NCBI RefSeq assembly: GCF_024169925.1
Contig: NZ_JALJXF010000001.1
Span: 2,734,001 to 2,798,000, forward strand
Source of the DNA: Methylorubrum extorquens
GTDB taxonomy: Bacteria > Pseudomonadota > Alphaproteobacteria > Rhizobiales > Beijerinckiaceae
Length of the DNA stretch: 64,000 nt
Reading direction: 5' to 3'
The notes under the pieces are model-generated. The model saw nothing but the letters and a program-made list of their open reading frames with translations, searched no databases and had not been told where the DNA came from. How positions within the stretch are numbered: position 1 is the first letter of the stretch; every line of letters starts with the position of its first letter. The translations under genes and the position numbers were made by a program. Below are positions 9,396-18,404 of the stretch, one piece after another.

Positions 9396-9589
9396 GCCGG
9401 CCTTTCGCCGTCGCGCTTCTGGCGCTGTCTCTCTATCTCGGCGTGCTGGATTGCGCCTTGAACCTCGGCTTCTCGGCGGTCCATGCGTGGCTGCTCGATC
9501 TGGTCGGCAGGGCCGGCCTGTGGATCGTCATCGCGGCCACCCTGTTCGGCGGTACCTGGGCTGTCTGGAGCGAGCAGGAAGACGGCTGA
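9392..9589 (+). CDS. Small membrane protein, second tandem paralogue
   Basis: 65 aa with two membrane segments (about 5-24 and 42-58). It matches the upstream protein around SAVHAWLLD, with similar flanking hydrophobic stretches and an acidic C-terminus. The start overlaps the upstream stop by 4 nt (ATGA). Two proteins that co-fold or form a hetero-oligomer would suit this arrangement, as in other paired small membrane proteins, but that is inference. A dispersed repeat begins just after the stop codon. Function unknown. Confidence 0.75.
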   Translation: MSRPFAVALLALSLYLGVLDCALNLGFSAVHAWLLDLVGRAGLWIVIAATLFGGTWAVWSEQEDG

Positions 9590-9604
9590 CGGCCGGCATC
9601 GAAA

Positions 9605-9679
9605 ATGATGCTCTGGGCTTTTGTTATTGCATCGTCTTTTTCCGAAAGCCGGCAACCAGCTTTCGGGATGATGCTCTAG
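9605..9679. repeat. Dispersed intergenic repeat, copy A
   Basis: About 75 bp that aligns, with few differences, to the reverse complement of 59891-59954. Shared blocks are CTTTTGTTATTGCATC (TTTTT in the other copy), CTTTTTCCGAAAGCCGG and GGATGATGCTC. A shorter copy is at 16690-16728. It separates the small membrane gene pair from dgkA on the other strand, and its terminal CTA is the dgkA stop codon (TAG) read on the minus strand. Confidence 0.75.
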
Positions 9680-10020
9680 AATCTGTCGATTACCGCGGCA
9701 GCCCAGATCAGGGCGGCGATGACCTGCGTTAGGAACGCTCCGGCCGAGGCCAGATCCTTCACGATGCCGATCCGCTCGTGCCGGTCGGGATGGAGGTGGT
9801 CGCACAGCTTCTCGATCGCGGTGTTCAGGAGTTCCGCCCCGAGCATCAGCAGCAGGCTGGCGATGAGTGCCACCCGCACCCACAGGCTGCCGCCGAGAAC
9901 GAGCGCCACGGGCAGGCCGAGCGCCAGCAGGACGAGTTCGAGCCGGACCGCCCGTTCGGTGCGACCGCCATGGACGAGGCCGCGCCAGGAATTCAGGAAG
10001 GCGAGGTAGAGCGCGGTCAC
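9676..10020 (-). CDS. dgkA: Diacylglycerol kinase, prokaryotic membrane type
   Basis: Integral membrane kinase phosphorylating diacylglycerol to phosphatidate; 114 aa, the normal DgkA size. The N-terminus reads LAFLNSWRGL, three hydrophobic helices follow, and the signature is ELLNTAIEKLCDHLHPDRHE. The GTG at 10020 overlaps the stop of the upstream AbrB-family gene (GTGA) and has a GGGGAGG site, so the pair is translationally coupled. The TAG stop lies inside a dispersed repeat, so the last residues may have been shaped by repeat insertion. Confidence 0.92.
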   Translation of the reverse strand: MTALYLAFLNSWRGLVHGGRTERAVRLELVLLALGLPVALVLGGSLWVRVALIASLLLMLGAELLNTAIEKLCDHLHPDRHERIGIVKDLASAGAFLTQVIAALIWAAAVIDRF

Positions 10021-11072
10021 GGCCCCTCCCCTGGAACCGCCCGGGCGATCCACTTGGCGAGGATCGGGCCGGTCGCCAGCACGACGAACAGGCGCAGGGT
10101 CTGCACCGCCAGCACGAACGACACGTCGACCCGCGAGCCGACGGCGATGATCGCCACCGAATCGAGCCCGCCCGGACTGGTGGCCAGGAAGGCGGTCAGG
10201 AAATCGATCGGGAGCCAGTGGGTGAGGATCCAGGCCCAGACGCCGCAGAGCAGGATGATCCCGATGGTCGCCGCCAGCACCCCCGGCAGCGCGTGGAGCG
10301 TCTCTTCCAGGGTGCGCCGGTTGAAGCGCAGCCCGACATACCAGCCGACCGCCGCGTAGGCCGTATCGAGCACCGGCGCGGGCAAGGCGATGTCGAGAAG
10401 GCCGGCAGCGTGCAGGCCCGCGCCGAGCAGCATCGGCCCGATCAGGGGGGCGGAGGGCAGCCGCAGCAGCGACGCGAGGCCGAACCCGGCGGCGGCGACC
10501 GCGATCGTCGCCGCGAGGCCGGGCCAGCTCCATGTCTCGCCGGGAGCGCCCGCGCCGGACGGGCCGGCGACGTCGGCGAGGAGGCGCGCGGCGAGCGAGG
10601 CCGAGAGCACCACGGCGGCGACGCGTACGTACTGCATGAACGCGACCAAGCGCGGATCGGCGCCGTAATCCTCCGCCATCGCCACCATGGCGGCGGCTCC
10701 GCCCGGCGATGAGCCCCAGGCCGCCGTCGTGCCGGGCAGGACGCGCAGCCGCGTGAGCGCCAGCCCGGTGAGCGCGCCGGCCGCGACCGTCACACCGACG
10801 ACCGCGAGGATGATGAACCCGTCCTCGCGCAGGGTCGCGGCGATCTCGGTGGTTGCGGAGCGGGCGACGAGGCAGCCGATCGCCGCCTGGGCCGCCAGGA
10901 AGAGCGGCCGGCCGAGCGAGAGTCCAGCGCCGCGAACCCCGAAGGCGATCGCGGCGAGCATCGGCCCGAGGAGGAAGGCGGCGGGAAAATGCGCGCGGCT
11001 CAAGCCGTAGGCGAGAGCGGCCGAGACGGCGACGAGCGCCGCCCAGCGCAGGAGGATGCGGGTCTCGGGCAC
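10017..11072 (-). CDS. AbrB-family (ammonia monooxygenase-like) membrane protein
   Basis: About 351 aa, very hydrophobic, around ten membrane helices in two similar halves, as in the AbrB/COG3180 family of inner membrane proteins. Typical patches are FLLGPMLAAI in the first half, PLIGPMLLGAGLH in the second, and TSPGGLDS-type loops. I chose the GTG at 11072 (VPETRILLRW), which precedes the first helix; the frame is open to 11204 but that part is Arg/Pro-rich. The gene is coupled to dgkA. Substrate unknown; the ammonia-monooxygenase label is historical. Confidence 0.8.
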   Translation of the reverse strand: MPETRILLRWAALVAVSAALAYGLSRAHFPAAFLLGPMLAAIAFGVRGAGLSLGRPLFLAAQAAIGCLVARSATTEIAATLREDGFIILAVVGVTVAAGALTGLALTRLRVLPGTTAAWGSSPGGAAAMVAMAEDYGADPRLVAFMQYVRVAAVVLSASLAARLLADVAGPSGAGAPGETWSWPGLAATIAVAAAGFGLASLLRLPSAPLIGPMLLGAGLHAAGLLDIALPAPVLDTAYAAVGWYVGLRFNRRTLEETLHALPGVLAATIGIILLCGVWAWILTHWLPIDFLTAFLATSPGGLDSVAIIAVGSRVDVSFVLAVQTLRLFVVLATGPILAKWIARAVPGEGP

Positions 11073-11191
11073 GGGCCTGGATGCTGGATCGCGCGGGGGA
11101 AGACGGGAGAGGAACCGCGCGTGGCCCGCGCTACACGCTCTTCCCCGAACTGTCACGGCACGGGGCCGGGGCGCCGACCCCGGCGGTGGTC

Positions 11192-12172
11192 TCAGGCGGT
11201 CCACCGCTCCCGCCCGCCGGGCGGTGGGACACCGTAGGCCTCATCCTCCCGGCAGGCGGCGGTGCCGGGCGGCGCGTGCGCCCGGAAGAAGGCCGCCAGA
11301 TGCGCGAGGCCCGCCGCTCGCGGATCGCTGGAACGCCATGCCAGAGCCAGGGTGCGGCCGGGGCCCTCTCCCTCGAAGTTGCGCACCACCGTCAGCCCGG
11401 TCGGATCGGGGCCGGAGGGAATCGCCAAGGCCGGAATCAGGGTATAGCCGGCGCCCGCCGCCACCATCGAGCGCAGGGTTTCGAGGCTCGTGGCGTGCCG
11501 GCCCGCGCCACGCAGGGTGCCGCAGGCGGCGATGGTCTGATCGCGCAGGCAATTGCCCTCGTCGAGCAGCAGCAGGTCCGGACCGCTCAGGTTTTCCGCC
11601 CGCGGCGGCGCACCCTGGGCGAAGGCGTGGTCCACCGGGCAGGCGAGCCGGAACGGCTCGACGAAGAGCGGCGAGAGGGTAAGCCCCGAAGCCGCGACCG
11701 GCAGGGACACCAGGGCCGCGTCGATGCGCCCATCACGCAAGCCATCGAGGATCTCGGCGGTGCGCGCCTCGCTGAGCGCCAGCGTCAGAAGCGGAAATTC
11801 CTGGCGCAGCAGGCGCAAAACCAGGGGGAAGTAGTAGGGCCCCAGCGTCTGGATCGCGGCCAGCACCAGCCGGCCGGTGAGCGGCGAGCCGCGCCCCTCG
11901 ACGGCGAGCGCCAGCAGGCGCTGCGCCTCGCCGAGCACCACGCGGGCCTGCCGCACGATCCCCTGCCCCGCGACCGTCAGCAACACGCGACGGTTGGACC
12001 GCTCGAACAAGGTCAGCCCGAGCGCATTCTCGAGTTTGCGCACCTGTACGGACAGCGTCGGCTGGCTCACGTTGCAGCGTTCGGCGGCCCGGCCGAAATG
12101 CCCCTCGTCGGCGACGGCGACGACATATTCGAGATCGCGCAGGGAGAGTCCGGACAGGTTCATAGGCTGCAT
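11192..12172 (-). CDS. oxyR: Hydrogen peroxide sensor, LysR-type regulator
   Basis: 326 aa. The N-terminal winged HTH (residues about 8-66) contains HFGRAAERCNVSQPTLSVQVRKLE. The effector domain holds the OxyR redox pair C208 and C217 in GNCLRDQTIAAC, with exactly the nine-residue spacing of E. coli C199/C208. This, and its divergent position next to catalase, supports a peroxide-sensing activator rather than a generic LysR protein. ATG 12172 or 12163 could start it; neither has a clear ribosome site. The last 25 residues are a Pro/Gly-rich tail. The 146-nt divergent region with katA is the expected binding region. Confidence 0.93.
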   Translation of the reverse strand: MQPMNLSGLSLRDLEYVVAVADEGHFGRAAERCNVSQPTLSVQVRKLENALGLTLFERSNRRVLLTVAGQGIVRQARVVLGEAQRLLALAVEGRGSPLTGRLVLAAIQTLGPYYFPLVLRLLRQEFPLLTLALSEARTAEILDGLRDGRIDAALVSLPVAASGLTLSPLFVEPFRLACPVDHAFAQGAPPRAENLSGPDLLLLDEGNCLRDQTIAACGTLRGAGRHATSLETLRSMVAAGAGYTLIPALAIPSGPDPTGLTVVRNFEGEGPGRTLALAWRSSDPRAAGLAHLAAFFRAHAPPGTAACREDEAYGVPPPGGRERWTA

Positions 12173-12318
12173 CTATCACGTCGTTTGTAATGATGCATTT
12201 GCCAATGGGTCATGCCTGGGTCATACCTGCGAGCGAGAATGGTTCCAGGTTTCGGCCCGCTGGCTCTCGCCTGCGCTGGCCGACCGCACCATCCGATGTT
12301 TCAAAGAGAGAGTGACGC

Positions 12319-13911
12319 ATGAGCGAGAACCGCCCGATTCTGACGACCCGCCAGGGCCATCCGGTCCGCGACAACCAGAGCACGCGCACGGTCGGAGAGC
12401 GGGGGCCGGCGACGCTCGAGAACTACCAGTTTATCGAGAAGATCACCCATTTCGACCGCGAGCGGATTCCGGAGCGTGTGGTGCATGCCCGCGGCGCCGG
12501 CGCGCACGGCTACTTCGAGGCCTACGGCAAGATCGGCAACGAGCCGGCTTCCAAGTACACCCGCGCCCGCGTGCTGAACGAGACCGGTGTGAAGACGCCG
12601 ATGTTCGTGCGCTTCTCCACCGTGGCCGGTGCCAAGGAATCGCCCGAGACCGCGCGCGACCCGCGCGGCTTTGCGGTGAAGTTCAAGACTGTCGAGGGCA
12701 ACTGGGACCTCGTGGGCAACAACCTCAAGGTCTTCTTCATCCGCGACGCGATCAAGTTCCCCGACATGATCCACGCGTTCAAGCCGGATCCGGTGACGAA
12801 CCGCCAGGAGGCATGGCGCTTCTTCGACTTCGTGGCGCAGCACCCCGAAGCGATCCACATGGTGACTCACCTGAAGTCGCCGTGGGGCATTCCGGCCAAC
12901 TATCGCGAGATGGAAGGCTCGGGCGTCAACACCTACAAGCTGGTCAACGACCAGGGCGAGGCCGTGCTCTGCAAGTTCCACTGGGAGCCCAAGCAGGGCG
13001 TCCGCAACCTGACCTCGGCCCAGGCGGCGGAGATTCAGGGCAAGGACGTCGGCCACGCGACGCGTGACCTCTACGACAACATCAGCGCCGGCAACTTCCC
13101 CGAGTGGGAATTCTGCGTGCAGATCATGCCCGACGGCCCGAACGACCACCTGTCGTTCGATCCGCTCGACGACACCAAGCTGTGGCCGGTCGAAGACTTC
13201 CCGCTGCTGCCGGTCGGCCGCATGGTTCTCGACCGCGTGCCGGACAACTTCTTCGCGGAAGTCGAGCAGTCGGCCTTCGGCACGGGCGTGCTCGTGGACG
13301 GCATCGACTTCTCGGACGACAAGATGCTGCAGGGCCGGACGCTGTCCTACTCGGACACGCAGCGCTACCGCGTCGGCGCCAACTACCTGCAGCTGCCGAT
13401 CAACGCGCCGCAGCCCGGTGTGAAGGTCTATTCGAACCAGCGCGATGGCCAGATGACCTACGGCGTCGATGGGACGGGCCAGAACCGGCACATTAACTAC
13501 GAGCCGTCGACCCTCGGCGAGGGTCTGCGCGAGGCGCCCAAGCCGGCACGCGACTACCACCAGCCGGTCAGCGGGAATCTCGGCCGCTACCAGACCTCGC
13601 GGACCGAGGACGACTACACCCAGGCCGGTGTGCGCTACCGCTCGTTCCAGGATTGGGAGCGCGAGGATCTGATCGCCAATCTCGTCGGCGACATGAAGCA
13701 GTGCCCGGAAGCCATCCAGCTTCGGATGGTCTGGCACTTCTGGCACGCCGATGAGGATTACGGCCGCCGCGTCGCGGAAGGAGCCGGGATCGATCTGGAG
13801 AAGGCCAAGGCCCTGCCACCCCTCCCCGGCCGTGCCGCCCCGCACAAGCGCCTCCAGGCAGAGACCTACACCGACGGCAGCACCGCCTCGCACAAGGTCG
13901 CCGCCGAGTAA
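12319..13911 (+). CDS. katA: Monofunctional haem catalase
   Basis: Disproportionates hydrogen peroxide; 530 aa. Distal haem motif [17 protein letters not shown] holds the catalytic histidine. FVRFSTVAG, the [16 protein letters not shown] block and [17 protein letters not shown] follow; the proximal haem tyrosine is in that last block. The ATG at 12319 follows GAGAGAG. A strong rho-independent terminator begins 20 nt after the stop. Control by the divergent oxyR is very likely. Strong codon bias and a dense match to the family suggest a well-expressed gene. Confidence 0.96.
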   Translation: MSENRPILTTRQGHPVRDNQSTRTVGERGPATLENYQFIEKITHFDRERIPERVVHARGAGAHGYFEAYGKIGNEPASKYTRARVLNETGVKTPMFVRFSTVAGAKESPETARDPRGFAVKFKTVEGNWDLVGNNLKVFFIRDAIKFPDMIHAFKPDPVTNRQEAWRFFDFVAQHPEAIHMVTHLKSPWGIPANYREMEGSGVNTYKLVNDQGEAVLCKFHWEPKQGVRNLTSAQAAEIQGKDVGHATRDLYDNISAGNFPEWEFCVQIMPDGPNDHLSFDPLDDTKLWPVEDFPLLPVGRMVLDRVPDNFFAEVEQSAFGTGVLVDGIDFSDDKMLQGRTLSYSDTQRYRVGANYLQLPINAPQPGVKVYSNQRDGQMTYGVDGTGQNRHINYEPSTLGEGLREAPKPARDYHQPVSGNLGRYQTSRTEDDYTQAGVRYRSFQDWEREDLIANLVGDMKQCPEAIQLRMVWHFWHADEDYGRRVAEGAGIDLEKAKALPPLPGRAAPHKRLQAETYTDGSTASHKVAAE

Positions 13912-13931
13912 GGCCAAGAACCCAACGACGT

Positions 13932-13970
13932 AAAAAACCCCGCTCGACCATCAGGTCGGGCGGGGTTTTT
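13932..13970 (+). terminator. Rho-independent terminator of katA
   Basis: ACCCCGC and CGACC arms pair with GGTCG and GCGGGGT around an ATCA loop, followed by TTTTT. A-runs on the other side could make it work for both strands. Confidence 0.9.
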
Positions 13971-13981
13971 CTTGAGAAGAA

Positions 13982-14005
13982 GATGGGAGCATCAATGCTC
14001 CCATC
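13982..14005. terminator. Perfect 11-bp hairpin between convergent genes
   Basis: GATGGGAGCAT at 13982-13992 is mirrored by ATGCTCCCATC at 13995-14005. Read on the minus strand it follows the glycine-rich gene and leads into a pyrimidine-rich tail, so it probably terminates that gene. Confidence 0.55.
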
Positions 14006-14016
14006 GTCTCAGAACC

Positions 14017-14718
14017 TTACGGGCAAGAGCGGCGCACGCCGCGACGAACGGCGTAGGTCTGCGTCTGCGGATCGTAGGTCTTGAAGCGGCGGGCGCACTC
14101 GGCGACCAAGTCGTCGTCACCGCCGGGCGCGACACCGGTCGTCACCGTTTCGGTGCCGTAATAGCCGGCCGGCGCGTAGTAACCCTCGTCGTAGCCGCCG
14201 TAGCCATAACCCGGATATCCGTAGCCGCCGCCGTAGAGGCCACCTGCCGCGAGGCCGAGACCGGCGCCGACCCCCAGGCCGAGCCCGAGACCGCCGTAGC
14301 CGTAACCCCGGCGATAGAAGCCGGCATTGCGCCAGCGGTTGCCGCCGTAGTAGCCGCGATTGCCGAAGCCGGGCCGCACGCCCGCGACGCCGTTGCCGAA
14401 GCCGGGACGACCAACGCCGAACCCAGGGCGACCGGCAAAGCCACCGCCTCGGAAGCCGCCTCCGGCGAGGCCGGCGCCGCCGCCCCGGAACCCACCACCG
14501 GCCAGACCGGCTCCACCGCCGCGGAAGCCGCCCCCGGCAAAGCCGCCGCCACCGCCGCGGCCGAACCCGCTCACGCCACCTGCGCCGAGCGCGCTGCGGA
14601 AGTTGCCGCCGCCGAGGCCGCCGGAGCCGCCGACACCGATCGGCCGCGCGTCCGCGCTCGCCGGAAGATAGGCCAGGGCGCCCGCAAGGACGGCCGAGGC
14701 CAGGAAGATCTGTTTCAT
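14017..14718 (-). CDS. Glycine-rich secreted protein with BA14K-like C-terminus
   Basis: 233 aa. Signal peptide at residues 1-24, then about 160 residues dominated by Gly, Tyr, Phe and Arg. There is a tandem 12-residue unit GGGFRGGGAGLA (twice, plus a partial copy) and later GYG/GGY repeats. The C-terminal 30 residues hold CARRFKTYDPQTQTY and a final cysteine, matching the BA14K family pattern of paired cysteines. Start choice: AAGGGA lies 6 nt before the ATG at 14718 but touches the alternative ATG at 14724, so 14718 is preferred. It is likely periplasmic or surface-exposed; role unknown. The composition keeps other frames open and creates false antisense genes. Confidence 0.82.
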   Translation of the reverse strand: MKQIFLASAVLAGALAYLPASADARPIGVGGSGGLGGGNFRSALGAGGVSGFGRGGGGGFAGGGFRGGGAGLAGGGFRGGGAGLAGGGFRGGGFAGRPGFGVGRPGFGNGVAGVRPGFGNRGYYGGNRWRNAGFYRRGYGYGGLGLGLGVGAGLGLAAGGLYGGGYGYPGYGYGGYDEGYYAPAGYYGTETVTTGVAPGGDDDLVAECARRFKTYDPQTQTYAVRRGVRRSCP

Positions 14719-14900
14719 CGTCATTCCCTTGGAGTTCGAGAGAATGGCCTGCACCGGTTTCCACCGGCGAAAAATGGGCCGTTATCTTAAGAACGCCGGG
14801 CGATGACGGATGATCCTACGGCCAAGATTGCTCGAATGTCGCGCATGCGTCGCCATTCGCGCGCGGGCGTCTTGAAAGCTCTCCGATCTAACCTTGGCCG

Positions 14901-16592
14901 TTAAGTACGACGGCGGCGCGCGGCGAGTGCGATCAGGAGGCAACCGATGAGGCCGGCCCCGAACGGCAGATCGCCGAAGGCGGCGTAGAGGGTCCGTCCG
15001 GGCAGCCTTGCCGGCAAATTCGCATCGAGTACGCTCTCGATGCCGAGCGGGAGGCTCGCGACGATCCGGCCATGGGCATCGACCACCGCCGAGATGCCGG
15101 AATTGGCGTCGCGCACCAGCGGCAACCCCTCCTCCACCGCCCGCAGCCGACTCTGCGCGAAGTGCTGGCGCGGGCCCGGCGTGTCGCCGAACCACGCATC
15201 GTTGGTGAGGTTGAGGATCAGCCCCGGTACGGCGGGCGCACCCTCGGCCGGATCGGGCGGCAGGATCGCGCCGGGGAAGATCGCCTCGTAGCAGATCGTC
15301 GCCGCGACCGGCGGCAGGCCCGGCACGTTGAGGATGCGCTGGCCGGCGCGATCACCTGCGGTGAAGCCACCGGGGATGGAGACGAACTGGCGCAGACCCA
15401 CCGCCCGCAGCAGCGCATCGAGCGGCCCCGGCAGGTATTCGCCGAAGGGGACGAGGTGGACCTTGTCGTAGAGGTCGCCGAAGCGCCCGCCCGCGCCGAT
15501 CGTCAGGATCGAGTTGAAGAAGACGGCGTTCTCGCGGGTCAGCCGCTCGCCATCGGGCAGCTCGCGCACCCGTGCGGCGCCGGCGATGAGTTGCTTGCCC
15601 TCGGGCAAAGCCGCGCCGATCCGCCCGAGCGCCTGCGGGTCGCGCTGGATTAGGAACGGAAAGGCCGATTCCGGCCAGATCAGGTGAGTGACGTCGGCGA
15701 TGCCGGTGCGGTCGGGCGAGAGGGCGCGGTCGCTGAGTTCGAGATACTTGCCGACGATCCGCTCGCGGTTCTCCGAGCCGAACTTGTCGTCCTGCGGGAT
15801 GTTGGGCTGGATCAGCCTCAGGCGCACGCCCGCCACGGTCGGATCGGGCGCGGCGGGCACGCGCCCTGCGCCGTAGGCGGCAAGCCCCGCGAGCGCTGCG
15901 AGGCCTGCCAGAGCCGGCCCGAACCGGCCCCGCGGTGTCGCGCCGGTGGCGAGCGTCGCGGGCGCGGCGGCGATCAGCACCGCGAGCAGGGTCAGTCCGT
16001 AGAGGCCGACGAGCGAGGCGGCCTGCATCATCCAGAGGTTGCCCCCAAGCGCCATGCCCAGCGTGTTCCAGGGAAAGCCCGTCAGGATATGCCCGCGTAG
16101 CCACTCGGCGGCCGCGAGCCCGAAGGCGAGCGCCGCGATGCGGGCGGCCCCCCGCGACCAGACGAGGCGCGCGAGGGCAAAGCCCGCGGCGCAGAACAGG
16201 GCGAGCACCGCCGGCAGGCCGACGACGCCGAGCGGCAGCGCCCAGGCGAACTGGTCCGCTTCCACGAGGAAGGCGGCGCCGAGCCACCACAGTCCGGCGG
16301 TGAAGTAGCCAAAGCCCCAGGCCCAGCCGATCCCGGCGCAGACCCACACCGTGCGCCGGCCGGAGCCATCGATCGCCGCGCCGTCAATCAACCAGACGGC
16401 GATCGAGAGCGACACGACGAGCGCGGGGAACAGGCCATAGGGCGGCATCGCCAGCGCGCCGCAGGCGCCGGCCGCGACGGCGATCGCCGCCCGCGTCCAG
16501 CCGTGGCTCAGGATGATCCGGTGCGCGATGGCCTCGAGGAGGCCGATCCGTGCCGCGGCCGAGCCTATTCCGGCGCCGAGCGGAGCGGTCAT
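14901..16592 (-). CDS. lnt: Apolipoprotein N-acyltransferase
   Basis: Inner membrane enzyme adding the third acyl chain to lipoproteins; 563 aa. The N-terminal half has about six to seven membrane helices. The C-terminal nitrilase-like domain contains the catalytic Glu in WPESAFPF, Lys in YDKVHLVPFGEYLP and Cys in TICYEAIFP. The ATG at 16592 opens MTAPLGAG; an in-frame extension to 16649 exists but looks non-coding. It is last of the miaB-phoH-ybeY-corC-lnt series, all on the minus strand. A partial repeat sits in the gap before it. Confidence 0.95.
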   Translation of the reverse strand: MTAPLGAGIGSAAARIGLLEAIAHRIILSHGWTRAAIAVAAGACGALAMPPYGLFPALVVSLSIAVWLIDGAAIDGSGRRTVWVCAGIGWAWGFGYFTAGLWWLGAAFLVEADQFAWALPLGVVGLPAVLALFCAAGFALARLVWSRGAARIAALAFGLAAAEWLRGHILTGFPWNTLGMALGGNLWMMQAASLVGLYGLTLLAVLIAAAPATLATGATPRGRFGPALAGLAALAGLAAYGAGRVPAAPDPTVAGVRLRLIQPNIPQDDKFGSENRERIVGKYLELSDRALSPDRTGIADVTHLIWPESAFPFLIQRDPQALGRIGAALPEGKQLIAGAARVRELPDGERLTRENAVFFNSILTIGAGGRFGDLYDKVHLVPFGEYLPGPLDALLRAVGLRQFVSIPGGFTAGDRAGQRILNVPGLPPVAATICYEAIFPGAILPPDPAEGAPAVPGLILNLTNDAWFGDTPGPRQHFAQSRLRAVEEGLPLVRDANSGISAVVDAHGRIVASLPLGIESVLDANLPARLPGRTLYAAFGDLPFGAGLIGCLLIALAARRRRT

Positions 16593-16689
16593 GCCGTGTC
16601 GCTTTGTCTCGTGATCGTTAGCATGAGGTGCATTCCTTGCGATGAACACGTCGTCGGAATGCGCCAGCCTTGCTCGCGCCGTCTCGTTC

Positions 16690-16728
16690 CCGAAAGCCGG
16701 AGGCCGCCTTTCAGGACGATGCTTTACC
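16690..16728. repeat. Dispersed intergenic repeat, short copy C
   Basis: CCGAAAGCCGGAGGCCGCC then TTTCAGGACGATGCTTTACC matches the end of the repeat seen at 9605-9679 and 59891-59954. As in copy A, its terminal TTA forms a stop codon (TAA) of the minus-strand gene it abuts, here the CorC-family gene. Confidence 0.6.
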
Positions 16729-17866
16729 GGCCGGATTCAGCGACCTGCGCGGTGTCCGTGTCGGGTGCGTGCGGTGCCGGGCGGGGCGGTGGTAGGGCGA
16801 GCGGCACCACGGTGCCGATCTTGGCCTGCGCGCGCTGGAGCTTGATCCGCTTGACCCGCCGGGGGTCGGCGTCGAGCACCTCGAATTCGAGGTCGTCGGG
16901 GCCGGGAATTCGCTCACCGCGCTTCGGAACCCGGCCAGCCAGGGTGACGATCAGGCCGCCGATCGTGTCGATTTCTTCCGCGAGTTCCCCGAAGGCGGCG
17001 GCGAGGTCGAGGCCGGTGGCCGCCGACACCTCCGCGAGGCCGGCGCGGGCGTCGGCGATGTATGCCTCCGTCTCGCCTTCCATGCGGTTGACGAGCTGGC
17101 CCTCGGCCACGTCGTGCTCATCCTCGATGTCGCCGACGACCATCTCGATCAGATCCTCGATCGAGATCAGCCCATCGGTGCCGCCATACTCGTCGATGAC
17201 CAGCGCCATGTGGGTGCGCGTGGCCTGCATCCGCACCAGCAGATCGATGGCCGGCATGGAGGGCGGGACGAACAGCACCGGACGCTGGATCCGGGTGGAG
17301 GCAAGGGTTGCGGTAAGATCGACCTTGCCGAGATCGAGGCTGCGCAGCGCGCCGCGGGCGGAAGCCGTGCGGCGCGGGCGCGGCGTCGGCTTGGCCTCGG
17401 CGCCGGTGACCACGGGCTGCGGCGCGGCCCGGCGCGGCGCGGCTTCCGCCTGGGTGGCGAGGTATTCCACGAAGTCGCGGATGTGGACCATGCCGCGGGG
17501 ATCGTCGAGGGTTTCGCCGTAGACCGGCAGGCGCGAATGGCCGGCGGTGCGGAACAGCTTCAGGAGATCGCCGAGGCTGGTGTCGCTGGCCACTGCCACG
17601 ATGTCGGCGCGGGGCAGCATCACATCGTCGACGCGCACCTTGTGCAGGCCGAGCACGTTCTTGAGCATGGCGCGCTCGAGGGGAGAAAAGGCGTCCTCAC
17701 CCGTGCCGGGCTCGGCCAGGGCCTCCTCGATGTCGGTGCGCAGGGAGTCGCGCGGACGCATTTGGAAGACGTTCAGCAGACGATCGTACCACGCCTCGCG
17801 TGGGGGCGGTTCGGCGTCCGCGGCTGGCGCGGCCAGGGCCGCGCCGCGACTTCGGTCGTTGGTCAT
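16724..17866 (-). CDS. CorC/TlyC-type CBS-domain protein
   Basis: 380 aa cytosolic protein of the hemolysin-C/CorC family, linked to Mg/Co efflux and heavy metal tolerance. It has a CBS pair beginning at DVMLPRADIVAVA (about residue 60), then a C-terminal CorC_HlyC transporter-associated domain with DEYGGTDGLISIEDL in between. A Pro/Ala/Arg-rich insertion of about 45 residues separates the two CBS motifs. There is no membrane-spanning DUF21 domain, as expected for CorC. It lies in the conserved run ybeY-corC-lnt, 36 nt after ybeY. Its stop codon lies within a dispersed repeat. Confidence 0.9.
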   Translation of the reverse strand: MTNDRSRGAALAAPAADAEPPPREAWYDRLLNVFQMRPRDSLRTDIEEALAEPGTGEDAFSPLERAMLKNVLGLHKVRVDDVMLPRADIVAVASDTSLGDLLKLFRTAGHSRLPVYGETLDDPRGMVHIRDFVEYLATQAEAAPRRAAPQPVVTGAEAKPTPRPRRTASARGALRSLDLGKVDLTATLASTRIQRPVLFVPPSMPAIDLLVRMQATRTHMALVIDEYGGTDGLISIEDLIEMVVGDIEDEHDVAEGQLVNRMEGETEAYIADARAGLAEVSAATGLDLAAAFGELAEEIDTIGGLIVTLAGRVPKRGERIPGPDDLEFEVLDADPRRVKRIKLQRAQAKIGTVVPLALPPPRPAPHAPDTDTAQVAESGR

Positions 17867-17902
17867 GGGTCTCTAGGCTGGATACGGCGGGAGTGCCGGA
17901 GT

Positions 17903-18388
17903 TCAGTCGTCGTAAGGGTTCGGAATGCCGAGCGCGCGGAGCGCGGCGACCTCGAGCGCCTCCATGGCGTCGGCCTCGGCCTCGCCGGTCTCATGGTCCT
18001 GTCCGAGAAGGTGAAGGGTGCCATGAACGAGGAGGTGGGCGAAATGGTGCTCGAAGGGCTTCGACTGCTCCGCACTCTCGCGCACGAGCGTGTCATACGC
18101 AAGAACCACGTCGCCCAGCGGCCGTGCCAGACCGGGCTGGGACGGTTGCTCCGCGGCCGGAAACGATAACACGTTGGTGGGTTTATCCTTGTTCCGCCAT
18201 GTGCGGTTGAGGGCTTGAACGGTGGCGTCGTCGGCGAGCAGGACGCTCACTTCGACGGGGCCGGCGGCCGAATCGGGCAGAATTGCCAATCCCGCCTCGA
18301 CGGCCCGCAGCGTGAACGCCTCCAGTTCGGGGATCGCCTGTTCCCAGCGCGCATCCTCGACGGCGATGTCGATCTCGTTGTCGCTCAT
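17903..18388 (-). CDS. ybeY: Endoribonuclease YbeY (rRNA maturation)
   Basis: 161 aa metal-dependent RNase for 16S rRNA 3' processing and ribosome quality control. Zinc motif HGTLHLLGQDH at about residues 122-132. Upstream, the core NKPTNVLSFP appears as DKPTNVLSFPA. ATG at 18388. It sits 16 nt after phoH, its usual partner, in the block with miaB and corC. Confidence 0.96.
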   Translation of the reverse strand: MSDNEIDIAVEDARWEQAIPELEAFTLRAVEAGLAILPDSAAGPVEVSVLLADDATVQALNRTWRNKDKPTNVLSFPAAEQPSQPGLARPLGDVVLAYDTLVRESAEQSKPFEHHFAHLLVHGTLHLLGQDHETGEAEADAMEALEVAALRALGIPNPYDD

Positions 18389-18404
18389 GTCGGTCGGTGC
18401 AGGC

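Noticed and set aside
12301..13917. 538-codon open frame on the minus strand opposite katA
   Set aside because: Complete overlap with catalase, whose motifs are all present on the plus strand.
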